From: DATFVA01 sp963832715
Lineage (GTDB): Bacteria > Bacteroidota > Ignavibacteria > Ignavibacteriales > Ignavibacteriaceae
Reading direction: 5' to 3'
Assembly: GCA_963832715.1 (NCBI GenBank)
Contig: CAWHVB010000005.1
Coordinates: forward strand, 682,001 to 746,000
Length of the DNA stretch: 64,000 nt
Of this stretch, positions 18,205 to 28,249 are shown one piece after another. The position numbers and the translations under genes were made by a program. Numbering within the stretch: the first letter of the stretch is position 1; each line of letters begins with the position of its first letter. The notes beneath the pieces were generated by a model. The model was not told the DNA's origin, made no database searches, and saw nothing but the letters and a program-made list of their open reading frames with translations.

Positions 18205-18370
18205 TTTTTACCTGCTTTCGATGAGGATTATACTTTTCTTTTAAAATTAGATTAAAAATCTAAATATTATTACTTTTAATTTCAAAGATTAAATACTATC
18301 CGGTGATTCTTATTTAATACTAAACAATAATAATTGTTATTATCAACACTTAAAAATAAAGAAAAATTTT

Positions 18371-19501
18371 ATGGATCAGTCAGAGGTGCGAAAACTCTTC
18401 CCTCACATTGAAAAGGGGATAATATATTTCAACCATGCAGCTACAGGCCCATTTTCGAGCAGGGTACTGGATGTGATGCAGGAATATTTCAAGACGAGGA
18501 GTGAGGATAAGATAGATGATTATCCTTCGTTTGTTCAGATAACGGAGGAAACCAGGGAATTGCTGGGGAATGCCATAAACGCTGATAAGGAGCGGATTGC
18601 CTTCGCAGATAATACAACCAATGGTTTGAATCTCCTTGCACAGGGTCTTCAGTGGAAACCGGGAGACGAACTGATTCTGAATGATCTGGAATTTCCGGCT
18701 AATATTTATCCCTTTATGAATCTCGTAAAAAAAGGGGTGAAAATAGTCATGGTTAAATCCCATGATGGAATTGTCAGTGCTGAAGATATTATTGAAAAAT
18801 TTACATCAAAGACAAAGCTTGTATCAGTAAGTATGGTTCAGTTCCTTACCGGGTACCGGATCGATCTTGAAAAACTTGGTAAAGCCTGCAGAGCGGAAGG
18901 GATTGTACTTAGTGTTGATGCTATCCAGGGACTCGGTGCCCTGAAACTTAACGTGGAAAAATGCGGAATTGATTTCGTTTCCTGCGGAACACAGAAATGG
19001 ATGCTGGGAATGCAGGGATTATCAATCATTTATATTACTGAAAATCTCCAGCAGAAAATAGATCCTGTATATGTCGGGTGGCTTGGTGTAAATGACGGAT
19101 GGAACCTTCTTGACTATAATCTTACATTGAAGAGTTCAGCAGAAAGATTTCAGCCCGGATCCCTGAATTCAGCGGGAATATATGCCCTGAATGCCTCTCT
19201 TAAATTATTCCGGGATTTCGGAATTGATGAAGTTGAAAAGCAGGTGATTTCAAACTCCGGACATTTAATATCGGAACTTCAAAGAATCGGAATAAATCCA
19301 TATCTATCGGAACTTGATCAAAAGTATCTGTCGGGTATTATATCATTCAGGCACCCGGACGCATATTCAATCCTTGAAGTCCTTCAGGATAAAAAGATTG
19401 AACTGGCGGTGAGGGAAGGGATAGTGAGGATATCCCCCCATTTTTATAATAATGAAAGCGATATAAGCGCTCTTACGGATGGATTGAAAATTTTAATATG
19501 A
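18371..19501 (+). CDS. Aminotransferase class V-fold PLP enzyme
   Basis: 376 residues of the fold type I, class V family (cysteine desulfurase / isopenicillin N epimerase / kynureninase relatives). The substrate end 'YFNHAATGPFSSRV' and the lysine that binds pyridoxal phosphate (K209, in 'SCGTQKWMLG') are present, with 'DNTTNGLNLLA' as the phosphate-binding segment. The sequence lacks a conserved active-site Cys loop typical of IscS or SufS, so a desulfurase role is not supported. The substrate is unknown. No strong ribosome binding site precedes the ATG. Confidence 0.85.
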   Translation: MDQSEVRKLFPHIEKGIIYFNHAATGPFSSRVLDVMQEYFKTRSEDKIDDYPSFVQITEETRELLGNAINADKERIAFADNTTNGLNLLAQGLQWKPGDELILNDLEFPANIYPFMNLVKKGVKIVMVKSHDGIVSAEDIIEKFTSKTKLVSVSMVQFLTGYRIDLEKLGKACRAEGIVLSVDAIQGLGALKLNVEKCGIDFVSCGTQKWMLGMQGLSIIYITENLQQKIDPVYVGWLGVNDGWNLLDYNLTLKSSAERFQPGSLNSAGIYALNASLKLFRDFGIDEVEKQVISNSGHLISELQRIGINPYLSELDQKYLSGIISFRHPDAYSILEVLQDKKIELAVREGIVRISPHFYNNESDISALTDGLKILI

Positions 19502-19584
19502 TCTGCTATTGGCGAAGAACCCGCAATTTTATAAATTATGAATAAAACTATCAGGCTTTTAATCAGATAACGAGGAGTCACTGT

Positions 19585-20139
19585 ATGTTATCCGGGAAAA
19601 TATTATTAACAGTATTCTGTGCTTCGGCTTTAATTCTTATCATTGGGTCATCGAAAACTTATTCTCAACAAAAAGAAGATAAAGTAAGAATCAGCCCTAA
19701 AGCTTCCATAACCCAGACTGTGGGGTTTACTGATGTAACCATTTCATACAGCCGTCCGGGTGTAAAAGGAAGGAAAATCTGGGGAGGATTAGTACCTTAT
19801 GATAAGGTCTGGCGAGCCGGTGCAAACGAAGCAACAAAAATTACTTTCAGTACAGATGTTATGATAGAAGGTAAAAAACTTGCCGCAGGCTCATACGGCT
19901 TTTTCACAGTACCGGGAAAAGATGAATGGACTTTGATTTTTAATAAAGTTGCGGATCAGTGGGGAGCATTTGAATACAATGAAGCTGAAGATGCCTTAAG
20001 AGTAAATGTGAAGCCGGAAAAGAGTAATTTTACCGAGTGGCTAAGGTATGAAATAACTAAAACGAGTGACTCTACGGCTGTTATTAGTCTTGAATGGGAA
20101 AAGCTCAAAGTTCCATTTAAAATTGAAGTAAAGATTTAA
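19585..20139 (+). CDS. DUF2911 domain secreted protein
   Basis: 184 residues with a signal peptide (hydrophobic 6-22, 'KTYSQQ' cleavage region). The rest matches the DUF2911 pattern: 'VTISYSRPGVKGRKIWGGLVPYDKVWRAGANE', shown here in parts, followed by 'GKKLAAGSYGFFTVPG' and 'WTLIFNK'. DUF2911 proteins are common, function-unknown periplasmic or secreted beta proteins of Bacteroidota and Ignavibacteria. An AGG-like GAGGAG at 19571-19576 supports the start. A near-palindromic terminator follows. Confidence 0.88.
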   Translation: MLSGKILLTVFCASALILIIGSSKTYSQQKEDKVRISPKASITQTVGFTDVTISYSRPGVKGRKIWGGLVPYDKVWRAGANEATKITFSTDVMIEGKKLAAGSYGFFTVPGKDEWTLIFNKVADQWGAFEYNEAEDALRVNVKPEKSNFTEWLRYEITKTSDSTAVISLEWEKLKVPFKIEVKI

Positions 20140-20205
20140 TGAGAATTTGGATGGGGAAGAAAGAAAGACATCCGGAGACCGGGTGAAAATTTAAATGCGA
20201 CTGTA

Positions 20206-20240
20206 TACCGGTTCTTTGAACCGGTATTTTAATACTTTTC
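20206..20240. terminator. Rho-independent terminator after the DUF2911 gene
   Basis: ATACCGGTTC and GAACCGGTAT form a perfect 10-bp stem with a TTT loop, followed by TTTAATACTTTT. It serves the plus-strand DUF2911 gene and lies 51 bp from the end of the convergent phosphomannomutase gene. Confidence 0.8.
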
Positions 20241-20290
20241 GACGACACAAGTGAGTGAACGAACATACAGAACAGCAGGGATATGTCGAT

Positions 20291-21637
20291 TTATTCTCTA
20301 ATCACCTTCAGAAGCTCTTCTGTTTTTTCCTCCATAAGCTGTTTATCTCCACGACTTTCCACATTAAGCCTTATTATAGGTTCGGTGTTAGACATTCTAA
20401 GATTGAATCTCCAGTTGTCGTACTCGACACTCAAACCATCAAGGTGGTCGATCTTTCCATCTGAATATTTCTTTTCAACTTCATCCAGTTTGGCTTTTGG
20501 ATCATCTATCTCTGAGTTTATCTCCCCGCTGCAGGGGTATGCTGCTATCATCTCTTCGACGAGTGCAGATAACGGTTTGTTTTCCTCGGACATAAGCTGC
20601 ATAACAAGCAGGAATGGGATCATTCCGCTATCAGAATAAGCGTTTTCCCGAAAATAATGATGTGCTGACATCTCTCCCCCGTAGATCGCATTAACTTCTC
20701 TCATTTTCTGTTTAATGAACGCATGGCCGCTCTTTGATACAACAGGCTCTCCACCGCTGCTTTTAACTATATCAACTGTGTTCCAAACCAGGCGCGGGTC
20801 GTGGACTATCTTTGCCCCGGGATTTGTCCTTAATATTGATTTAGCGAGAAGACCGACGATATAATACCCTTCAATAAAGTTACCTTTTTCATCAAAGAAG
20901 AAGCACCTGTCGAAATCGCCATCCCATGCAACACCAAGATTGGCATGATTCTGTACCACAACATCTATGGTGGGTTTCCTGTTCTGTGTAAGCAGGGGAT
21001 TCGGCACACCATTAGGAAAATCGGAATCAGGTTCATTAAAAAGTTTTATCATTTCAATCGGCAATTCGGGTTCGATTGCATCGATAACCAATCCTGCACA
21101 GCCGTTTCCTGCATTAACAACAACCTTAAAAGGTTTTATCTTTTTTACGTCGAAAAAATTGTTAAGGTGATTTAGAAAACCGCTCATTACATTATCGTGG
21201 TCCACATCTCCCGGTTCGAGGTTATGGATCTCAAGATCATCGTTAACGATCATTCTTTCTATTTCATTCAGTCCGCTATCGTACCCGATCGGTACAGAGC
21301 CTTTTCCTACAAATTTCATCCCGTTATATTCAGGAGGATTATGGCTGGCAGTAATCATTATGCCTCCGTCGGCTTCGTACACCGGCGTAGCATAATAAAT
21401 CATCTCAGTTCCGCAAAGACCTATATCTATTACATCGACACCGTGGTCATTTAATCCTTTTTTTATTGAGTCTGAAATAGCTTCCGAAGATCTGCGTATA
21501 TCATGACCAATTACAACTTTTTCTGCATCCGTTAATTTTGCAAATCCGACGGCAACCTTATAGGCAAGTTCTAGATTCAGTTCCGAAGGGACTTTACCTC
21601 TTATGTCATAAGCCTTAAATGATTTGATTTTGTTCAT
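20291..21637 (-). CDS. Phosphomannomutase / phosphoglucomutase
   Basis: 448 residues of the alpha-D-phosphohexomutase family, which interconverts the 6- and 1-phosphates of mannose or glucose for polysaccharide and glycan precursor synthesis. The phosphoserine loop 'MITASHNPPEYNG' has the reactive Ser at S98; 'WDGDFDRCFFF' is the metal-binding loop; 'GGEMSAHHYF' is the sugar-specificity loop; 'RMSNTEPIIRLNVE' is the phosphate-binding loop. The GEMSAHH loop is the one seen in bifunctional PMM/PGM (AlgC-like) enzymes. It is a single gene. Confidence 0.93.
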   Translation of the reverse strand: MNKIKSFKAYDIRGKVPSELNLELAYKVAVGFAKLTDAEKVVIGHDIRRSSEAISDSIKKGLNDHGVDVIDIGLCGTEMIYYATPVYEADGGIMITASHNPPEYNGMKFVGKGSVPIGYDSGLNEIERMIVNDDLEIHNLEPGDVDHDNVMSGFLNHLNNFFDVKKIKPFKVVVNAGNGCAGLVIDAIEPELPIEMIKLFNEPDSDFPNGVPNPLLTQNRKPTIDVVVQNHANLGVAWDGDFDRCFFFDEKGNFIEGYYIVGLLAKSILRTNPGAKIVHDPRLVWNTVDIVKSSGGEPVVSKSGHAFIKQKMREVNAIYGGEMSAHHYFRENAYSDSGMIPFLLVMQLMSEENKPLSALVEEMIAAYPCSGEINSEIDDPKAKLDEVEKKYSDGKIDHLDGLSVEYDNWRFNLRMSNTEPIIRLNVESRGDKQLMEEKTEELLKVIRE

Positions 21638-21786
21638 TTATATTCCTCATTGTGGGGATATTGAAAAAATTATCGTAGAATTTTAAATAGGTTTTTTCTT
21701 AATTCTCTATAACCAATTTTGAATGCCTTAATTTATGAAATTAATCTCACGTTTCAAGTGAGCAGAAATTTAATAAGAGAATATTT

Positions 21787-22161
21787 TTGCAATGGACTTT
21801 TTATTTATTACTACTTATGTTTATGCCAATTAAAAATACGAGGGAGCTAATTATCGATACAAAGGATACTGTAAAGTGGCACTTCGCTAAATGCAACCAC
21901 TCCAAATGCAATGCAATTTTCCTGGTTAACCCTGATGAAACACCGGGTGATTTAGGGTTTATTTGTCCTGAATGCAGCAAGAAAACTACAACGTCGCATA
22001 TTGTTCAGTGTTCAAGCTGCAGAACGATATTAAATTTTGTCAGGGCAAACCCTAATGAAGAGAAGGTTGTTTTTAATGTTCCCAAGTGTTCGCACTGCGT
22101 GGGAACAATTGAAGATGAATGGGAAATTGAACCCTTATATCAGCCGGATTCATATATTTAA
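21787..22161 (+). CDS. Small Cys-rich (zinc ribbon) protein
   Basis: Up to 124 residues. Four Cys pairs (C-x4-C in 'KCNHSKCNAI', then CPEC, CSSC and CSHC) suggest two zinc ribbons. No enzymatic motif. The first 14 codons are hydrophobic with Met at residues 1, 12 and 14; the Cys-rich body starts after this, so a start at residue 12 or 14 ('MFMPIKNTRE') is likely. A strong terminator follows the gene. Confidence 0.65.
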   Translation: MQWTFYLLLLMFMPIKNTRELIIDTKDTVKWHFAKCNHSKCNAIFLVNPDETPGDLGFICPECSKKTTTSHIVQCSSCRTILNFVRANPNEEKVVFNVPKCSHCVGTIEDEWEIEPLYQPDSYI

Positions 22162-22220
22162 CCGGATTCATCAACTTTTTTACCGGTAATCAATAATTTT
22201 AGTGATTACCAGATCATTTT

Positions 22221-22253
22221 AAAGGAAGCAGACATACCTGCTTCCTTTTTTTA
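22221..22253 (+). terminator. Rho-independent terminator after the zinc ribbon gene
   Basis: AAAGGAAGCAG pairs perfectly with CTGCTTCCTTT across a 6-base loop (ACATAC), then a T tract. It separates the zinc ribbon gene from the S46 peptidase gene. Confidence 0.88.
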
Positions 22254-22352
22254 TTTAATATGTGAGCCGAATTCTTCATTTGAGAATCTAATAGTGGTAA
22301 ATTTGTAGGCTGAAAAAATATTCTATGATATAAATACTCTCAGGGAAAAAAT

Positions 22353-24566
22353 ATGTTACAATTATTTAGAAAATATATGCCTGCTTTACTGCTGGCAGCT
22401 TCTTTTATCTTTATGCCCGGATGTTCTTCGTCACAACAAACGGCATCTGACGGCAGCAATAATTCTTCAGGGGCTTATTCCTGGCTGAATCTCGATACCG
22501 TTAAAGCGGGACAGTACGATATGGGGAAAATGTGGACATTTGAATATCCTCCGGTGGATTACTTCCAAAAAGAATATAATTTTAAGCCGACCCAGGAATG
22601 GTTTGAGCATGTTAGAAAATCAGCACTGCGTTTTGCAAACTATTGCTCTGCATCTTTTGTATCGGCAGACGGGCTTGTAATGACAAACGATCATTGCGGA
22701 AGGGAAAGTGTTTCTGATGTAACTAAAGAGGGCGAAGACCTTATGAAGAACGGGTTTTACGCTGAGACATTAGAGGATGAACGTCCGGTACCAGGCTTGT
22801 ATGTCGATCAGCTTGTGTTAATTAAGGATGTGACCGACGAGATACAAAATGCTATGAGCCAGGGTGCAAACGAAGAACAGAAGACTGCGATTGAGGACAG
22901 TATGATGACTGAGATTAAAGACCGCGAACAGGAAAGTACCGGGCTGAGAATTCAGATTACTCCCCTGTATAACGGCGGAAGGTATTCCGAATATGGTTAT
23001 AAAAGATATAATGATGTAAGACTTGTTTTCGCACCCGAAACTGAAATGGGTTTCTTCGGCGGAGATCCTGATAATTTTACTTATCCACGCTATGATCTGG
23101 ACTGTACTTTTTTCAGGGTTTATGATGAATCCGGCAATCCCCTGAAGACTGATGATTACTTCAAATGGAGTGACAGCGGCGCTGTTGCCGGAGAGGATGT
23201 GTTTGTTGTCGGTAATCCCGGCTCGACTGACCGGCTTAACACCGTAGCGCAGCTTGAATATGATAGAGATGTTACCTACCCTCATACACTCGAGATGCTT
23301 AATAATATGGTTGATATGTATTCAAAACTAATACAGGAAAATCCGGAAAGAAAAAATGAACTGCAGAACCGGCTCTTTATGTTTTCTAATTCTCAGAAAG
23401 CTTATACCGGAATGCTTGAAGGTTTGCGTAATCCTGTATTAATGCAGAAGAAGAGAGACTTTGAAAAGAAGTTTAAAGCTGCTGTTATGGCAGATCCCGA
23501 TCTGAAAAATAAATACGGGGATTTGTGGGATAAAATTTCTGGCACACGGAACCAGTTAAGAGGACTATCAAATGAGTTATATGCATTGTCGTTAAACCCG
23601 CTGACATCTTCAGAGCTATTTTTCGCGGCGAATGATGTTGTAGACCTTGCCAATGAATTGAAGCTGCCTGTTGATCAGAGAGATGAGCAATATACCGGCG
23701 AAGAGCTTGATTCTACTATCGCGGATATTATTCCCCGGGATCTGGATATGGAGCACCAGCGTGATCTGCTTCGAAAACAAGTTAAAAGTTTCTATGAGTA
23801 CCTTGGTAAAGATAATTCTTTAGTTCAGAAACTAACAGGCGGAAGAACCGGTGAGGATGCAGTCGATTATATGCTCAAGAATACGGTATTAACTGATTCA
23901 TCAAAATTAGTCGCGCTGATTGATAAAGGTCCCGATGCAATACTGAATAGCGATGATCCGTTCATATATTTCGCTGTTCACACTGATGACAGAAGGGCAT
24001 CTTTAAGATCAGATGTGAAGGATATTCTTAATAAGGAATCTGTATATTCACAGGAGCTCGGCAAAGCCCTTTTTGCAGTATACGGCACTTCTATTCCTCC
24101 GGATGCTACATTTACACTCCGAATTTCTGATGGTGTTGTTAAAGGATTTCCATACAACGGAACGGTTGCACCGCCCTATACAACATTTTATGGACTATAC
24201 GACCGTTATTATTCATTCGGCAAAAAGGTACCATGGAATCTGCCCGACAGATGGGTTAATCCCCCGGCAGATTTCCAGCTTGAGACTCCTTTTAACTTTG
24301 TTGCTACCAACGATATTATCGGCGGTAATTCAGGCAGCCCGGTAATAAATGAAAAAGCTGAGATTGTGGGACTTGCATTCGACGGAAATATCCAGAGTCT
24401 CCCTGGCAACTTTATATATACTCCCGATGAAAACCGGATGGTTGCCGTACATTCAGCAGGCTTGCTTGAGGCAGTTAAGGATTTGTACAAAGCCACAAGG
24501 CTCAGTGACGAATTACGGAATGGTAAATTAACCAACGAGAAAGTAGTTTCAGATTCAAGCAAGTAA
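22353..24566 (+). CDS. S46-family dipeptidyl peptidase (DPP7-type) lipoprotein
   Basis: 737 residues with a lipobox at residues 21-24 (MPGC, C24), so it should be anchored to a membrane facing the periplasm. The S46 catalytic triad is present: H114 in 'TNDHCG', D250 in 'YPRYDLD' and S660 in 'GGNSGSP'. S46 enzymes release dipeptides from the N-termini of oligopeptides. The residue 18 after the serine (G678 in 'AFDGN') is Gly as in DPP7 (hydrophobic P1); DPP11 enzymes have Arg there. The family is typical of Bacteroidota that live on peptides. Confidence 0.92.
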   Translation: MLQLFRKYMPALLLAASFIFMPGCSSSQQTASDGSNNSSGAYSWLNLDTVKAGQYDMGKMWTFEYPPVDYFQKEYNFKPTQEWFEHVRKSALRFANYCSASFVSADGLVMTNDHCGRESVSDVTKEGEDLMKNGFYAETLEDERPVPGLYVDQLVLIKDVTDEIQNAMSQGANEEQKTAIEDSMMTEIKDREQESTGLRIQITPLYNGGRYSEYGYKRYNDVRLVFAPETEMGFFGGDPDNFTYPRYDLDCTFFRVYDESGNPLKTDDYFKWSDSGAVAGEDVFVVGNPGSTDRLNTVAQLEYDRDVTYPHTLEMLNNMVDMYSKLIQENPERKNELQNRLFMFSNSQKAYTGMLEGLRNPVLMQKKRDFEKKFKAAVMADPDLKNKYGDLWDKISGTRNQLRGLSNELYALSLNPLTSSELFFAANDVVDLANELKLPVDQRDEQYTGEELDSTIADIIPRDLDMEHQRDLLRKQVKSFYEYLGKDNSLVQKLTGGRTGEDAVDYMLKNTVLTDSSKLVALIDKGPDAILNSDDPFIYFAVHTDDRRASLRSDVKDILNKESVYSQELGKALFAVYGTSIPPDATFTLRISDGVVKGFPYNGTVAPPYTTFYGLYDRYYSFGKKVPWNLPDRWVNPPADFQLETPFNFVATNDIIGGNSGSPVINEKAEIVGLAFDGNIQSLPGNFIYTPDENRMVAVHSAGLLEAVKDLYKATRLSDELRNGKLTNEKVVSDSSK

Positions 24567-24590
24567 TCCGGCCGGCCGAACTTATTAAAA

Positions 24591-24635
24591 TGTATTGCTG
24601 TATGACTGTATAAAAAAACTTCATACAGCAATACA
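24591..24635. terminator. Hairpin with 15-bp stem between S46 peptidase and outer-membrane protein genes
   Basis: TGTATTGCTGTATGA (24591-24605) and TCATACAGCAATACA (24621-24635) are perfect inverted repeats around a 15-base loop. The minus strand gives a U-tract (TTTTAATAAG) after the stem, so it should terminate the minus-strand gene; on the plus strand there is no T run. Confidence 0.65.
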
Positions 24636-24717
24636 ATAGTTATGGAAAATAAGAAGTGTTAGTCCTCTAAATCCAACCTTGAAAACCTCGGTGAAAATTC
24701 TGTGTTAGGGCACTGAT

Positions 24718-25254
24718 TTAAAGGTAATATTGTCCCTGCAGGTGAAATGAAAAATACTTTGCAAAAGTATTCCCGAAAGTGATTGAGTACTCAGCCCCTA
24801 GTCCCAATTTAAAGCCGTCAGATTTGTATTTTCTGAAGTCTATACCGGCTGTCATAGAGAATGCAGTTCCGTAATTCCATTCATCAACATTACTGTATGT
24901 TCTGTCATCAATAACAACGGGACCGAATCCTTCTTCGAGGAAAAAAGGACTATTTAACGGCTGAGTAAATATTGCTTTCAACGATACACCCTTCAGAAAG
25001 GGGAAATATAGATTCGTGGAGCCAGGCAGCAGTACGTTAAAGTCCTGTCCGTATATGAAGCTAAGCCTGGTATTAAACCCAAAAACGGGAGTATTAAGTT
25101 CTGCAAAGATGGATGAGGTAAAAGCTCCCGTGGCAGCAGAGAATCCCCCGACTGTACCTCCTCCAATAAATCCTCCCACACTAAGATTCTGTGCATTAAC
25201 CATCGGAAAAATTAGAAAACAGACAATTAAAACTGTTATTATTTTTGATTTCAT
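24718..25254 (-). CDS. Small outer-membrane beta-barrel protein
   Basis: 178 residues from the ATG at 25254, where a signal peptide begins ('MKSKIITVLIVCFLIFPMVNA' cleavage region). The frame is open for 59 more codons upstream but that part is unlike a protein N-terminus. The mature part starts with Gly-rich 'SVGGFIGGGTVGGFSAATG' and runs in alternating strands to a final 'HLQGQYYL', the pattern of an 8-stranded OmpA/OmpX-like barrel. No more specific function can be given. Confidence 0.7.
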   Translation of the reverse strand: MKSKIITVLIVCFLIFPMVNAQNLSVGGFIGGGTVGGFSAATGAFTSSIFAELNTPVFGFNTRLSFIYGQDFNVLLPGSTNLYFPFLKGVSLKAIFTQPLNSPFFLEEGFGPVVIDDRTYSNVDEWNYGTAFSMTAGIDFRKYKSDGFKLGLGAEYSITFGNTFAKYFSFHLQGQYYL

Positions 25255-25481
25255 AGCGGTAAAGTCCAGGTTAAGTTCTGGTTCAGGATCAAAGTCTGAA
25301 TTATCCAAAGTTAAATTATACTTACAATTCAATAAAAGCAAAAGGTCACCCGTTTTCCCCTTAATGGTCAGTAAACATATCCGAATATGATAGTCTTTCC
25401 CGGGACAGTCACGGATTACAATCTGTTTCAAGAAAATGCTTATTTTTATATAATTAAATCAAATCAATCCGGGAAATTATA

Positions 25482-25835
25482 ATGAGTAAAAATTCAGAAA
25501 TACTTTTGTATGTGGAACTAGATGAAAAGAAGGTTCCCGTAAAAATAGAATGGAGCGCTACCGATTCAGGCTTTGAAGGAAAAAGAGAAAGTAAATCAAT
25601 GATGCTTTCATTATGGGATAAACAGGAAAATGCTACGATGGGAATAGATCTGTGGACTAAAGAAATGATGGTTGAGGATATGAATGTTTATTTTCATCAG
25701 ACCTTTCTTAAAATGGCCGATACATACAGGAGAGCAACAAAGAATGAGGAAATTGCTCAAATCATTGAGAACTTCAGTGCTGACTTTGCCGATAAACTTG
25801 AACTCAGTAAGAAAATAAATAAGAGCAGCCTGTAA
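25482..25835 (+). CDS. gldC: Gliding motility-associated protein GldC
   Basis: 117 residues. 'LDEKKVPVKIEWSATDSG', 'MMLSLWDKQENATMGIDLWTK', and 'MNVYFHQTFLKMADTYRRAT' match GldC, a cytoplasmic protein needed for gliding in Flavobacterium and found across Bacteroidota whether or not the host glides. It supports placing the organism in the T9SS-bearing lineage. No other gld gene is in the window. The gene is convergent with cydB (stop-to-start gap 1 bp). Confidence 0.88.
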   Translation: MSKNSEILLYVELDEKKVPVKIEWSATDSGFEGKRESKSMMLSLWDKQENATMGIDLWTKEMMVEDMNVYFHQTFLKMADTYRRATKNEEIAQIIENFSADFADKLELSKKINKSSL

Positions 25836-25836
25836 A

Positions 25837-26844
25837 TCAGCCGGCCTCTTTGTCTATCTTAAAAACTTTATAAAGGTAGAAGAGGGTAGGAAATATCAGC
25901 ATTGAACCGATTATCAACGCCCACCCTAACTGTGTTAACGCTGCCCCCGGAGCAGCCGCTGTGAACAGGGAGATGTTATCGCCGTTCTTAATAAGTATTA
26001 CTTCCGGGAAGTATATCAAATAAAATGCTGCAAGTATAAATAATAACTGAACTCCTGCAAGTATTCTTGACGGCCAGATTAAACCCTTCCCGATTATCTT
26101 CCAAAGGAAAGGAAGTGCAGCGGTAGCCAGAATGATGATAGCAATACTTATCGGGTGATTCAGAAATCTTCTAGCGAAATCGACATTTTCCACATAAGAA
26201 AAGAGAAACACCATTCCACCGCTTACCACCATGACCAGTGTGGCCAGTTTTGTTTTCTGAATGATCAGTTCTCTTAAGTCTTTTTCGGTCGTTTCACTGA
26301 TCAGGTAAACTGAGGCAATGAAGACGAAAAGACTGCAGATAAAAATACCAGTGGATATACTGAATAGATTTAACCAGGGATGCATATATCCTTCGTAAAA
26401 AGATTCAGGAGCAGTAGTGATCTTCCCTGACACTATTGCACCTATAATCAGTCCGAAGAAAAAGCTTACCAATAAACTCGACACGGCAAAAATACGCGAG
26501 TAAATAACCTGGGAGGCATCATGGACAGCATCATAATGACGGAATGTGAAGGCTGTCCCCCGCAGAACTACACCTATCAGAAGAAGGATAAGCGGTATAT
26601 AAAGCGATATTGATACCTGTGTATAAATTGACGGGAAGCCCATAAAAAGGATGACAACTGTTATAACTACCCACATATGGTTGGCTTCCCAGATGGGAGC
26701 CATAGCGCTGCTGACCAGATTTTTTATTTTTTCTTTATTGGAGCCTGCAAACAATTCGATTATGCCTGCACCAAAATCAGCTCCGCCGAGCAGACAATAT
26801 AGAAAAACAGCAACCAGCAGAAATATTATTACTACGTAGAGCAT
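25837..26844 (-). CDS. cydB: Cytochrome bd oxidase subunit II
   Basis: 335 residues with about 8 membrane helices. 'FLYCLLGGADFGAGIIELFAG' is the conserved N-terminal helix of CydB. With CydA it forms the bd-type quinol oxidase, which reduces oxygen to water with high affinity and no proton pumping. Its ATG overlaps the cydA stop by one base (TAATG), so the two are translationally coupled. Confidence 0.95.
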   Translation of the reverse strand: MLYVVIIFLLVAVFLYCLLGGADFGAGIIELFAGSNKEKIKNLVSSAMAPIWEANHMWVVITVVILFMGFPSIYTQVSISLYIPLILLLIGVVLRGTAFTFRHYDAVHDASQVIYSRIFAVSSLLVSFFFGLIIGAIVSGKITTAPESFYEGYMHPWLNLFSISTGIFICSLFVFIASVYLISETTEKDLRELIIQKTKLATLVMVVSGGMVFLFSYVENVDFARRFLNHPISIAIIILATAALPFLWKIIGKGLIWPSRILAGVQLLFILAAFYLIYFPEVILIKNGDNISLFTAAAPGAALTQLGWALIIGSMLIFPTLFYLYKVFKIDKEAG

Positions 26845-28169
26845 TATGCTATTTCACCGCCTTCCTGCTGCTGAGATGCATGAAGTGCCCGCACCTGCCT
26901 TCTCATCAGCCAGACAGCAACCACGGTAAGGATCAGGTAGATAAGAACAAAAACTGAGAGGTGGACCACCTGTCCAGGTACAGGTGTAACAGAATCCGCC
27001 GTTTTCATTATATTATAAATTATCCATGGTTGTCTTCCAACTTCGGTGACAGTCCATCCTGCTTCCACGGCCAGAAAGCCGAGGGGAGTAGAAACAGCAG
27101 CGAGATATAAAAATCTTCTATCGAACAAATACTTTTTCCATTTCCATCTGATCAGCCAGAATACTACTCCGACAGCAGCAAGAAAAAATCCGCATGCCAC
27201 CATAAGCTGAAATGAAATGTGAACCGGTACAGCGGGAGGCCAGTTTTCCCTCGGAAATTCGTTCAGTCCTTTTACTTCAGCATCAAAATCACCATATGCA
27301 AGGAAGCTCAAAAGTCCCGGCACTTTTATCCCGAGCTTCATCTCTTCACTTTTTACATCAGGAATGCCGCCGATAGTTAGTCCGGCGCTTTTCTCCGTAT
27401 GGAACAAACCTTCCATAGCGGCAAGTTTCTCAGGCTGTCTTTGTGCAACATCCTTGGCACTATGATCGCCGCTTAAAGGCTGAAGGACAGCAAAGATACT
27501 TCCGAAACTCAGGGCAATGATCATAGCTTTTTTGTGTATTTCAAAATTATGTTTTCTTAACAAGAGGATGGCGTGAATGCCGGCAACCCCGAAAGCAGTA
27601 GCTTCAAACGCAGCGATTGTCATGTGAAGAGTTTCGCTTACCCAGGCAGGATTAAACATTGCTTCGAAAGGACGGATGTTATATGCCTGTCCGTTTATCC
27701 AGTCGAATCCTGCCGGCGCATTCATCCAGGCATTGGCAGTCACTACAAATATTCCCGATAGAACACCTGAGATTCCAACCACCAGGCCGGAAGCCCAATG
27801 AATGTAAGGATTCAGTCTGTTCCATCCGTAAAGAAAAAGTCCGATACAGATTGCTTCTATAAAGAAAGCTGTACCCTCCCAACTGAAAGGCATGCCTATG
27901 ATTGGTCCTGCGTGCTTCATGAACCCCGGCCAAAGCAGTCCAAGTTCAAATGACAGAGCAGTTCCTGATACGGCCCCGATCGCAAAAAAGATCGCCACGC
28001 CTTTGGACCAGGTTTTTGTAAGATCAAGATATATTTTCTGTTTCTTTTTTATCCAGAGCCAGTGTGATATAACCATCAGGAAGGGCATGGTCATACCGAT
28101 ACAGGCAAGGATAATATGAAACCCCAGAGTAATAGCCATAGTTAAACGTGCGGCCAGAAGATTGTCCAA
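26844..28169 (-). CDS. cydA: Cytochrome bd oxidase subunit I
   Basis: 441 residues with about 9 membrane helices. 'LTMAITLGFHIILACIGM' carries the heme b595 ligand (H18), 'SETLHMTIAAFEATAFG' the second heme region, and 'EVGRQPWIIYNIM' the quinol-binding loop. The loop after helix 6 is short, which puts it in the short-Q-loop class. It heads the cydAB operon and starts 80 bp from the divergent M6-like peptidase gene. Confidence 0.95.
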   Translation of the reverse strand: MDNLLAARLTMAITLGFHIILACIGMTMPFLMVISHWLWIKKKQKIYLDLTKTWSKGVAIFFAIGAVSGTALSFELGLLWPGFMKHAGPIIGMPFSWEGTAFFIEAICIGLFLYGWNRLNPYIHWASGLVVGISGVLSGIFVVTANAWMNAPAGFDWINGQAYNIRPFEAMFNPAWVSETLHMTIAAFEATAFGVAGIHAILLLRKHNFEIHKKAMIIALSFGSIFAVLQPLSGDHSAKDVAQRQPEKLAAMEGLFHTEKSAGLTIGGIPDVKSEEMKLGIKVPGLLSFLAYGDFDAEVKGLNEFPRENWPPAVPVHISFQLMVACGFFLAAVGVVFWLIRWKWKKYLFDRRFLYLAAVSTPLGFLAVEAGWTVTEVGRQPWIIYNIMKTADSVTPVPGQVVHLSVFVLIYLILTVVAVWLMRRQVRALHASQQQEGGEIA

Positions 28170-28249
28170 GCGAATTACCTTTATTTATAAAAAGCTCTTT
28201 AGAAACTTATAAAATGTTAAATTAAACTTCAGCATATGAAGGTTTTAAT